Below are positions 1 to 5,453 of a stretch of 5,453 bases of DNA, piece after piece. Under the pieces are notes generated by a model. The model searched no databases, was not told where the DNA came from, and saw only the letters and a program-made list of their open reading frames with translations. Source of the stretch: Chloroflexota bacterium (lineage in GTDB: Bacteria > Chloroflexota > Limnocylindria > Limnocylindrales > CSP1-4); contig JARXKQ010000100.1 in NCBI GenBank assembly GCA_030271555.1, positions 1-5,453 of the forward strand, written 5' to 3'. A program made the translations under genes and the position numbers. How positions within the stretch are numbered: position 1 is the first letter of the stretch; each line of letters begins with the position of its first letter.

Positions 1-2
1 CT

Positions 3-38
3 GGCGAAGACGAGGCGTCCAGCCTGCGCTACGCCTAA
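3..38 (+). CDS. 3' end of a probable upstream gene (partial, unidentified)
   Basis: Eleven complete codons reading GEDEASSLRYA run from the left edge to a TAA stop at 36-38. Ten of the eleven end in G or C at the third position, the same bias as the genes downstream, and this frame is better in that respect than the other two forward frames. The stop lies 13 bases before the lipid kinase start, a spacing typical of an operon. The product cannot be named from so short a tail. It is an inference that this is coding at all; extending the contig leftward would settle it. Confidence 0.4.
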   Translation, partial: GEDEASSLRYA

Positions 39-51
39 TACCATCGGGGCG

Positions 52-981
52 ATGGCGGAACGGCGCGCGGCCCTGATCGTCAACCCGACTTCGGGTGGCG
101 GGCGCGGCTGGCGCGTGCTCGGGCAAGCGGCGCCCTTGCTGCGCAAAGCCGGCGTCATGCCCGATGTCGTGATGTGCACCAACGGCGATGAGCCCGGCGA
201 TCTCGCGCGCCAAGCGGCCGCGGACGGACACCGGCTCGTGATCGCGGTTGGCGGCGATGGCCAGGCGGCCGCTGTCGCAGAGGGGCTCGTTGGCACGGAC
301 ACGACCTTTGCGCTGCTGCCGGCGGGCAGCGCCAACGACTACGCGCGCACCCTGGGTATGCCGCGCGGCAACGTGGCCGCCGCGGTCACCGCGATCGCCA
401 ATGGCCGGACCGCGCGCGTGGACACGCTCAAGGTGCGCGTCGCGGACCGCGAGCGCCACTTCCTGAACGTCGTGGGCGCGGGCTTCGATGCCGTGGTCGC
501 CGGCCGGGCGGAGAAGATCCCGGTGTTGCGCGGCGCAGGCCGTTACGTCGTGGCGCTCGTCGCCGAGCTGCCGCGCTTCAAGGCCGCCACCATCACGCTC
601 GATATCGATGGTGAAAAGCGCGAGCTGCGAGCGATGATGGTCGCGATCGCGAATGGCACGAGCTATGGCGGGGGCATGCGCGTCGCCCCGTCGGCCACAC
701 TCAGCAGCGGCCAGCTGGAGGTCTGCGTCGTTGGTGAGGTGTCGAAGTCGCAGTTCCTGCGCGCGTTTCCGCGTGTATTCCGCGGCACTCACGTGACGCA
801 CCCCGCCGTGACCATGCTGAGTGGCCACCAGGTGACCATCACCGCCGACCGGCCGCTGAGGCTGATCGGCGACGGCGAGTGGTTCGGCGAGCTGCCGGCG
901 ACCGTCACCGTCGATCCAGCGAGCTTGAGCGTCGTGGTCGGACCGGGCTATCAGGGGCCAGCACAGGGCAGTTCTGAGTAG
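52..981 (+). CDS. Diacylglycerol kinase family lipid kinase (DagK/YegS/BmrU-like)
   Basis: This 309-residue protein matches the bacterial DgkB/YegS/BmrU lipid kinases in length (about 300) and order of motifs. Members phosphorylate diacylglycerol or related lipids with ATP at the inner membrane face, recycling lipid into phosphatidic acid. The N-terminal nucleotide-binding domain shows NPTSGGGRG at 11-19, VGGDG at 66-70 and LPAGSANDYARTLGMP at 89-104. The C-terminal beta-sandwich domain shows GFDA, then YGGGMRVAP, and DGE at 274-276 before the usual closing strand. No signal peptide or membrane segment is seen. Several family positions are altered: GGDG is followed by QAAAV rather than the common T-x-(N/H)-E-V, the usual G-T before ND is G-S, and the acidic DG-x-LD element is SSGQLE at 218-223. 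Substrate and even activity are therefore uncertain. ATG 52 is the only ATG, GTG or TTG start in its frame within the window and puts the first motif at residue 11, as expected; its ribosome binding site is weak (GGGG very close to the start). Confidence 0.9.
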   Translation: MAERRAALIVNPTSGGGRGWRVLGQAAPLLRKAGVMPDVVMCTNGDEPGDLARQAAADGHRLVIAVGGDGQAAAVAEGLVGTDTTFALLPAGSANDYARTLGMPRGNVAAAVTAIANGRTARVDTLKVRVADRERHFLNVVGAGFDAVVAGRAEKIPVLRGAGRYVVALVAELPRFKAATITLDIDGEKRELRAMMVAIANGTSYGGGMRVAPSATLSSGQLEVCVVGEVSKSQFLRAFPRVFRGTHVTHPAVTMLSGHQVTITADRPLRLIGDGEWFGELPATVTVDPASLSVVVGPGYQGPAQGSSE

Positions 982-988
982 TCCTGAC

Positions 989-1015
989 TAGCGCCAAGAG
1001 CGTTGCGCGGCGCTA
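989..1015. repeat. 7-bp inverted repeat in the lipid kinase-pepN gap
   Basis: TAGCGCC at 989-995 and GGCGCTA at 1009-1015 are perfect reverse complements separated by 13 bases. The repeat starts eight bases after the lipid kinase stop. There is no T-run after the right arm, so it is not a standard intrinsic terminator. Its right arm overlaps the possible -10 hexamer at 1014-1019, so an operator role is conceivable. In DNA this GC-rich a chance origin is also quite likely. Confidence 0.3.
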
Positions 1016-1019
1016 CACT
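1014..1019 (+). promoter_or_regulatory. Possible -10 element upstream of pepN
   Basis: TACACT fits the TAnnnT pattern of a housekeeping -10 hexamer and lies in the 91-bp non-coding gap, about 53 bases before the pepN start codon. No convincing -35 hexamer sits 16-18 bases upstream, where the sequence is GC-rich. If used, it would give pepN and the acetyltransferase gene their own promoter, independent of the lipid kinase. The call rests on the hexamer and its position only. Confidence 0.25.
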
Positions 1020-1057
1020 CGCGCGGCGTCCGGCTATCGTGCCCCGCCGACGTCTTC

Positions 1058-1063
1058 GAGGAG
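1058..1063 (+). promoter_or_regulatory. Shine-Dalgarno site that sets the pepN TTG start
   Basis: GAGGAG lies nine bases before the TTG at 1073-1075, an ideal spacing. The next in-frame candidate, GTG at 1118, has no comparable site ahead of it. This is the main reason to accept the rare TTG start. Confidence 0.75.
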
Positions 1064-1072
1064 TCCCCAGAC

Positions 1073-3646
1073 TTGCCGCACACGCCAGTTCTGAACAGCC
1101 CAGTCGCCGCGCGCGACGTGCTGACCGAGGCTGAGGCGCAGGACCGCGCCACGCGGGTCAGCGACGTCAGCTACGAAATCGCGCTCGACCTCATCGCCGG
1201 CATCGCCACGTATCGCGGCGACGTCACCGTCCGCTTCAACACGAGCGGCAGTGGGCCTCTGTTCCTCGACTTCCGCGGCCGCGAAATCGACCGCCTGGAA
1301 GTCAACGGGGAGCGCCTGGAGCCGGACTGGACGGGCTATCGGCTGACCCTGCCCGCGGAGGCAGTGTCCGGCTCGATGACAGTTCGGATCGAGTACCTCA
1401 ACGACTACGACACGACCGGCGACGGCTTCCATCGGTTCGTCGATCCCGAGGACAACGCCGAGTACGTCTACACCAACTTCGAGCCGTACGAGGCGCACCG
1501 CCTTTTCCCGTGCTTCGACCAGCCGGACATCAAGGCGCGCTACGAGTTCAGCGTCACCGCGCCGTCCGGCTGGATGGTCTTCTCCAATGCGCCCACCGCG
1601 TCAGCTGAGCGCGCCGCCGACGGCCGCACGCTCCACCATTTCGAGCGGACCGAGCTTTTCAGCAGCTATCTGACAGCGCTCATCGGCGGGCCGTACGTCC
1701 ATCGCGCCATCGAGCACAAGGGCCTGAGCCTGCGCCTCTTCGCCCGTGGCTCGATGAAACGCTATCTCGACGACCAGGCGCCCGAGATCTTTGAAGTCAC
1801 GACACAGGGCTTCGACTTCTACTCCGAGCTCTTCGCGCAGCCGTATGCCTTTGGCACCAAGTACGACCAGGTGTTCGTGCCCGAATACAACTCGGGCGCG
1901 ATGGAGAACGTGGGCTGCGTTACCTACAACGAGGCGTACCTCTTCCGCGATCCGCCCACGGACAACCAGCGGCTCGATCGGGCCGAGACGTTCCTGCATG
2001 AGCTGGCGCACATGTGGTTCGGCAACCTCGTGACCATGCGCTGGTGGAATGACCTGTGGCTCAACGAGTCGTTCGCCACCTACATCAGCTACCTCGCGAT
2101 GACGTCCGCGACCCGCTTCCGCAATGCGTGGAAGGTCTTCAACTACCGCATCAAGCGCTGGGCCTACCAGACCGACCAACTACCGACTACCCACCCCATT
2201 GCCGGAACCGCGGCCGACACGGAGATCGCCTTCCTGAACTTCGATGGAATCACCTATGGCAAGGGCGCATCGGTCCTGAAGCAGCTCGCCAAATACATCG
2301 GGCCCGACGCGTTCCGCGACGGCCTGCGGATCTATTTCAAGCGCCACGGCTGGGCCAACGCGACTCTGGCCGACTTCCTGGCGTGTCTCGAGGAATCACA
2401 CGGTGCGTCGCTCCAGGAATGGTCCAAGCTGTGGCTCAGGACCGCGTCGGTCAACACCGTTGAGGCAAAGTGGACGGTGGCGGACGGCAAGCTGACGCAG
2501 CTGGCCATCGAGCAGACTGCCCCGGCCGACCATCCCACCCTGCGCCCACATGCTTTCGAGCTCGCCCTCGTATCCGACACGGCCGCTGGCGGGCTGTCAC
2601 TCGAGTCGACACCCGCCTGGATCGAAGGCGCGGTGACGCCGCTGCCCAGCCTCACCGGTCACGCGGCGCCCGCACTCGTGTTTCCCAACTATGGCGACCA
2701 CGCCTACGCCAAGGTCGCGCTTGACGAGCGCTCGGTCGACTTTGTCCGCGCCAATATCAACCGGGTCGAGGACGCGTTGCTGCGCGAGCTGCTCTGGATG
2801 TCGCTCTGGGAGATGGTGCGCGACCGCCAGCTTCGTTCGACCGAGTACCTCGCCATTGCGCGCGAGCGCCTGGGGGTCGAGTCGGACCACGACATTCTCG
2901 ATATGGCCGTCGAACGCGTCGCGCTGGCGCTGGCGCGGTACGTGCCTGAATCGCGCCGCGAGGACGAAGCCCACCTGTGGTTCGAGGCCGCGATCGCGAA
3001 CCTTGCCAACACGACAGAGATGGATCGCCAGATCCTCTGGGCCCGTTCCGCGGTAGCGGTGGCTGCCGCGAAGGCGGATGTCGCACTGCTCGCCGAGCAT
3101 GTCACGAAGGACCAGCCGCTCAACGGTTTCAACCTCGACCAGGAGATGCGCTGGCTCGTGGCGATCAAGGCGACCGCTTTCGGACTAACCAACGCCGACG
3201 CGCTGCTTGCTGCCGAAGCTGAGCGCGATCGGTCCGATCGCGGCCGCAGGGCAATGCTTCGCGCAGAGGCCTCGCGCCCAACAAGCGGCGCCAAGGCAGA
3301 AGCGTGGGAGCGCATCAACGGTGAGGGCTACGGCTCATTCCATCTGACTCGGGCGGCGATGCAGGGCTTCTACTGGCCGCACCAGGATGAGGTGCTCGCG
3401 CCATACGCCGATCGCTTCTTCAGCTCGGTGCGCGGCGTGTTCGAGACGCGCGACCACCCATTCGCGCGCTCCTACCTGGTCTCGCTCTATCCGGCCTATC
3501 TCGCCGAGCCGCAGGTGCTCGATCGCTCGCGCGAGCTGATCTCAAAGTTAAACGGCTCGCTGCCGACGCTGACCCGTCAACTGCGTGAAGCCGCCGACGA
3601 TCTCGACCGAACAATCAAGGTGCGCGCATTCGCGGAACAGGGCTGA
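1073..3646 (+). CDS. pepN: M1 family zinc aminopeptidase N (Streptomyces lividans-type PepN)
   Basis: This 857-residue enzyme should remove N-terminal amino acids from peptides in the cytosol, in the last step of protein turnover and peptide use. It has no signal peptide. The N-terminal beta-saddle domain covers about residues 20-205 and includes the stretch around TNFEPYEAHRLFPCFDQPD (134-152). The thermolysin-like catalytic domain follows, with the substrate-anchoring GAMEN at 275-279, the zinc motif HELAH at 309-313, and the third zinc ligand E332 in NES, giving the exact HEXXH-X18-E spacing. Y395 in the ITYGKG segment is the expected transition-state tyrosine. From about residue 545 to the end is the alpha-helical ERAP1_C-like domain. 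Length and overall layout, including the LTEAEAQDRA-type N-terminus, fit the S. lividans PepN subgroup. One oddity is N135, where many M1 enzymes have Gln before F-E. Start is TTG, supported by GAGGAG nine bases upstream. A GNAT acetyltransferase gene follows after four bases, so the two are probably co-transcribed. All catalytic residues are present, so activity is expected. Confidence 0.96.
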   Translation: MPHTPVLNSPVAARDVLTEAEAQDRATRVSDVSYEIALDLIAGIATYRGDVTVRFNTSGSGPLFLDFRGREIDRLEVNGERLEPDWTGYRLTLPAEAVSGSMTVRIEYLNDYDTTGDGFHRFVDPEDNAEYVYTNFEPYEAHRLFPCFDQPDIKARYEFSVTAPSGWMVFSNAPTASAERAADGRTLHHFERTELFSSYLTALIGGPYVHRAIEHKGLSLRLFARGSMKRYLDDQAPEIFEVTTQGFDFYSELFAQPYAFGTKYDQVFVPEYNSGAMENVGCVTYNEAYLFRDPPTDNQRLDRAETFLHELAHMWFGNLVTMRWWNDLWLNESFATYISYLAMTSATRFRNAWKVFNYRIKRWAYQTDQLPTTHPIAGTAADTEIAFLNFDGITYGKGASVLKQLAKYIGPDAFRDGLRIYFKRHGWANATLADFLACLEESHGASLQEWSKLWLRTASVNTVEAKWTVADGKLTQLAIEQTAPADHPTLRPHAFELALVSDTAAGGLSLESTPAWIEGAVTPLPSLTGHAAPALVFPNYGDHAYAKVALDERSVDFVRANINRVEDALLRELLWMSLWEMVRDRQLRSTEYLAIARERLGVESDHDILDMAVERVALALARYVPESRREDEAHLWFEAAIANLANTTEMDRQILWARSAVAVAAAKADVALLAEHVTKDQPLNGFNLDQEMRWLVAIKATAFGLTNADALLAAEAERDRSDRGRRAMLRAEASRPTSGAKAEAWERINGEGYGSFHLTRAAMQGFYWPHQDEVLAPYADRFFSSVRGVFETRDHPFARSYLVSLYPAYLAEPQVLDRSRELISKLNGSLPTLTRQLREAADDLDRTIKVRAFAEQG
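3639..3642 (+). promoter_or_regulatory. Ribosome binding site of the acetyltransferase gene, inside the pepN end
   Basis: AGGG lies in the last codons of pepN, eight bases before ATG 3651. It decides the start: a longer reading from ATG 3585 would add 22 residues lying wholly within pepN and lacking family similarity. Its location means ribosomes finishing pepN pass over the site, which suggests translational coupling. Confidence 0.6.
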
Positions 3647-3650
3647 ACGC

Positions 3651-4322
3651 ATGACCGGCCGCGCCTGGGTCGAGCCGGTAACGCTCGAGGGCACCTACGT
3701 GCGGCTCGAGCCGCTCTCGATGGACCACCTTTCGGGCCTGACTAATGTTGGCCTCGACGCTGAGATCTGGCGCTGGATGCCCATGTTCGTGCAATCACCG
3801 CAGGACATGCGCACCCTCATCGAGGAGGCATTGGCCGAGGCCGACGCGGGGACGATGGTGCCCTTCGCGACGATCGAGCGCGCGACCGGCAAGCCCGTGG
3901 GCAGCACGCGCTATCTCTCGATCGTGCCGCCACACCGCCGGCTGGAAATCGGCTGGACCTGGCTCGCCCCGGCGTGGCAGCGCAGCGCCGTTAACACGGA
4001 GGCGAAGCTATTGATGCTTCAGCACTCGTTCGACAAGCTGGGCGCACTGCGCGTCGAGTTCAAGACCGATGCGCTCAACGAGCAATCGCGCACGGCGTTG
4101 CTGAAGATCGGTACGACCGAGGAAGGCATCTTCCGCCGTCACATGGTGATGCCCGGCGGTCGGCGACGCGACTCCGCCTACTACAGCATCATCGAGGAGG
4201 AGTGGCCGCGCGTCCGTCAGCACCTCGAAGCGCGCTTGACTCGTCTGAGCCGCGCGGCCGAACGGGCCGCGGAGTCACCAGCCGAACTCCCTGACTTAGA
4301 GGCTCCGCCCGTCGAGGGCTAG
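3651..4322 (+). CDS. GNAT family N-acetyltransferase (RimJ/RimL-like)
   Basis: This 223-residue protein should transfer an acetyl group from acetyl-CoA to an amine; the acceptor is unknown. It opens with VTLEGTYVRLEPL (10-22), the standard first strand of RimJ/RimL-type (Acetyltransf_3) enzymes. The core has GKPVGSTRY (80-88), the strand LEIGWTWLAP (98-107), then QRSAVNTEAKLLML (110-123) where acetyl-CoA should bind, RVEFKTDALNEQSR (134-147), and the late LKIGTTEEGIFR (151-162). These segments match a widespread but poorly characterised subgroup in which the classic Gly-rich pyrophosphate loop (Q/R-x-x-G-x-G/A) reads QRSAVN. Residues from about 186 on form a charged, Ala/Arg/Glu-rich tail with a proline-containing end that looks like an appendage. 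ATG 3651 is preferred because of AGGG upstream and because the homologous part starts nine residues later. It lies four bases after pepN and ends in a stop that overlaps the convergent helicase stop. It is probably cytosolic. RimJ/RimL function on ribosomal proteins cannot be assumed. Confidence 0.9.
   Translation: MTGRAWVEPVTLEGTYVRLEPLSMDHLSGLTNVGLDAEIWRWMPMFVQSPQDMRTLIEEALAEADAGTMVPFATIERATGKPVGSTRYLSIVPPHRRLEIGWTWLAPAWQRSAVNTEAKLLMLQHSFDKLGALRVEFKTDALNEQSRTALLKIGTTEEGIFRRHMVMPGGRRRDSAYYSIIEEEWPRVRQHLEARLTRLSRAAERAAESPAELPDLEAPPVEG
4253..4271. other. All-GC stem-loop near the convergent gene ends
   Basis: CGCGGCC at 4253-4259 and GGCCGCG at 4265-4271 can pair over seven bases around a five-base loop. 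The element lies inside the acetyltransferase tail codons (RAAERAA) and about 50 bases beyond the helicase stop on the opposite strand. Neither strand has a T-run after it, so it is not a classical terminator. It could stabilise the 3' end of the helicase transcript or merely reflect Arg/Ala codon choice in GC-rich DNA. Confidence 0.25.
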
Positions 4323-5453
4323 GCGACTCTGGTCCCGCCGCGGCGCGGAGTGGTCTGGCGGGGTCGGCTGGGGCGGGGACTCGTCTGTGGCCGCGCCGTG
4401 CGGCGGCCCGGCCGTGCCGGACCGGACTCGCTCACTGCTGTCAAGTCGGGTTCGAAGCCCTGCACGGTGCGCACCGGGAGATCCTTTTTCAGCAGCCGAT
4501 TGACCGCGCGCAGGTAGTCCTCCTCGTCGGGCGAAACGAGCGAGATCGCCCGGCCGGTCGCACCGGCGCGACCGGTGCGGCCGATGCGGTGCACGTAGTC
4601 GTGCGGGGTGTGAGGCAGCTCGTAGTTGATGACGATGGGCAGGGCCTCGATGTCGAGGCCGCGCGCGGCGACGTCCGTGGCGACGAGCACCGGCACTTCG
4701 CCCGACTTGAAGCCGGCCAGCGCGCGCTCACGCTCAGGCTGCGTCCGGTCACCGTGGATTGCCACCGCGTCGACGCCATAGCGATTGAGCTGCGAGGCGA
4801 GCCGCCCGGCCTGGAGCTTGGTGCGCGTGAATACCAGCACTTGCTTCAGATTGCGGCCGCTCACCAGCCCGGCGAGCAGCTCTGTCTTGCGTGCGGCATC
4901 CACGAGGTAAACGAGCTGCTCGACGGTCTCCGCCGACGTGGTCTGCGGCTCGATGTCGACCGACACCGGATCGATCAGCAATGTCCGGGCGAGCGCCCGA
5001 ATCTCGGCCGAGAACGTCGCCGAGAAGAGCAGCGTCTGGCGCCGCGCAGGCACGAGGTCGACGATGCGCCGGATGTCGGGCAGGAAGCCCATGTCGAGCA
5101 TTCGGTCGGCCTCATCGAGCACGAGGATCTCGACCTGGGTGAGATTGACTGTGCGCTGGCCGACGTGGTCGAGCAATCGCCCTGGCGTCGCCACCAGGAC
5201 CTCGACGCCGGCGAGCAATTCCTTGGTCTGCGGCTCGATGTTGACGCCGCCGTAGACGACGGCGTAGCGCAGCGGCACATGGTGGCCGTACGTCCGGAAA
5301 GAGTCGTAGACCTGGACGGCAAGCTCGCGCGTGGGCGTGAGGATCAGCGCGCGAACAGGATGACGCGCGGGCGAGAAGCTGGTGTTGGCGTGGGCGCGCA
5401 GGCGCTCCAACATGGGCAGCGCGAAGGCCGCGGTCTTGCCGGTGCCCGTCTGG
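4319..5453 (-). CDS. rhlE: RhlE-type DEAD-box RNA helicase (N-terminus beyond right edge)
   Basis: 377 codons are visible on the minus strand, from 5452 down to a TAG at 4321-4319. The protein unwinds or remodels RNA with ATP, in RNA decay, ribosome assembly or cold adaptation. Numbering from the first visible codon, motif I QTGTGKT is at 1-7, Ia PTRELA at 40-45, Ib TPGR at 89-92, II DEAD at 113-116, III SAT at 144-146, then VLVFTRTK (IV), ATDVAARGLDI (V) and HRIGRTGRAG (VI) at about 288-297. The stretch GGVNIEPQ and the late VQGFEP are characteristic of RhlE rather than SrmB, DeaD or RhlB. A tail of about 34 residues (344-377), rich in Arg, Pro and Thr, follows; such basic tails help bind RNA. 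Only the Q motif and leader, about 45 residues by comparison with E. coli RhlE, are missing. The Met encoded at 5413 is internal, since motif I lies before it in the same frame. No stop or frameshift interrupts the visible part. Confidence 0.95.
   Translation of the reverse strand, partial: QTGTGKTAAFALPMLERLRAHANTSFSPARHPVRALILTPTRELAVQVYDSFRTYGHHVPLRYAVVYGGVNIEPQTKELLAGVEVLVATPGRLLDHVGQRTVNLTQVEILVLDEADRMLDMGFLPDIRRIVDLVPARRQTLLFSATFSAEIRALARTLLIDPVSVDIEPQTTSAETVEQLVYLVDAARKTELLAGLVSGRNLKQVLVFTRTKLQAGRLASQLNRYGVDAVAIHGDRTQPERERALAGFKSGEVPVLVATDVAARGLDIEALPIVINYELPHTPHDYVHRIGRTGRAGATGRAISLVSPDEEDYLRAVNRLLKKDLPVRTVQGFEPDLTAVSESGPARPGRRTARPQTSPRPSRPRQTTPRRGGTRVA

Noticed and set aside
1034..1498. 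A 154-codon minus-strand open frame spanning the pepN start and its upstream gap
   Set aside because: It is Val/Glu/Asp-rich without motifs and would cover the pepN ribosome binding site; it is explained as a shadow of pepN codon bias.
1601..2179. A 192-codon minus-strand open frame opposite the PepN catalytic domain
   Set aside because: The opposite strand encodes GAMEN and HEXXH-X18-E; this frame has no recognisable domain and no ribosome binding site I could support.
2597..3100. A 167-codon minus-strand open frame within pepN
   Set aside because: It has no family motif and lies fully within a confidently assigned gene on the other strand.
2704..3318. A 204-codon open frame on the minus strand within pepN
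   Set aside because: It is antisense to the helical domain of PepN, has a Ser/Arg/Ala-skewed composition with no motif, and is the kind of long shadow frame that GC-rich coding DNA produces.
3585..3650. Earlier ATG start for the acetyltransferase gene
   Set aside because: The 22 added residues overlap pepN out of frame and do not look like the family N-terminus; ATG 3651 has a good AGGG site and fits homologous proteins.
4253..4322. Intrinsic terminator between the convergent genes
   Set aside because: The only strong stem-loop (4253-4271) lacks a T-run on either strand, so termination there is not supported.
5411..5413. ATG on the minus strand as the helicase start
   Set aside because: The frame continues upstream through QTGTGKT, the essential motif I, to the window edge, so this Met is internal.
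1..5453. CRISPR array, tRNA, rRNA, insertion sequence or toxin-antitoxin pair
   Set aside because: No regularly spaced repeats, cloverleaf-like segment, transposase motif, terminal inverted repeats or paired small genes were seen; coding genes fill nearly the whole window.

Overview
This is a gene-dense, GC-rich stretch (roughly two thirds G+C by eye) of an ordinary bacterial chromosome. It holds three complete genes on the plus strand, one helicase gene on the minus strand cut by the right edge, and a probable 3' tail of another gene at the left edge. Strong G/C preference at third codon positions, a TTG start with a good Shine-Dalgarno site, and very short gaps are all typical of a high-GC bacterium. 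The phylum cannot be fixed from this window. The aminopeptidase resembles the Streptomyces lividans type of PepN, common in Actinobacteria but also seen in other high-GC lineages. The helicase resembles proteobacterial RhlE. A less studied high-GC phylum would fit that mixture, but this is inference.

Layout from left to right: positions 3-38, the last codons of a probable upstream gene; 52-981, a diacylglycerol kinase-like lipid kinase with several non-canonical active-site residues; 982-1072, a 91-bp gap with a 7-bp inverted repeat, a possible -10 hexamer and the ribosome binding site of the next gene; 1073-3646, an M1 zinc aminopeptidase (PepN) with all catalytic motifs intact; 3651-4322, a GNAT acetyltransferase of the RimJ/RimL kind, four bases after pepN and probably co-translated with it; 4319-5453 on the minus strand, an RhlE-type DEAD-box RNA helicase lacking its N-terminus here. 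The acetyltransferase and helicase genes converge and share a CTAG palindrome that contains both stop codons.

Functionally these look like housekeeping or accessory metabolic genes: lipid phosphorylation, peptide turnover, small-molecule or protein N-acetylation, and RNA remodelling. The pepN-acetyltransferase pair is the only clear operon. I see no mobile element, CRISPR array, tRNA, rRNA, toxin-antitoxin pair or defence system, and no evidence of a new biological system. The points worth a second look are the altered motifs of the lipid kinase, the stop-to-stop overlap, and the pepN-GNAT coupling.
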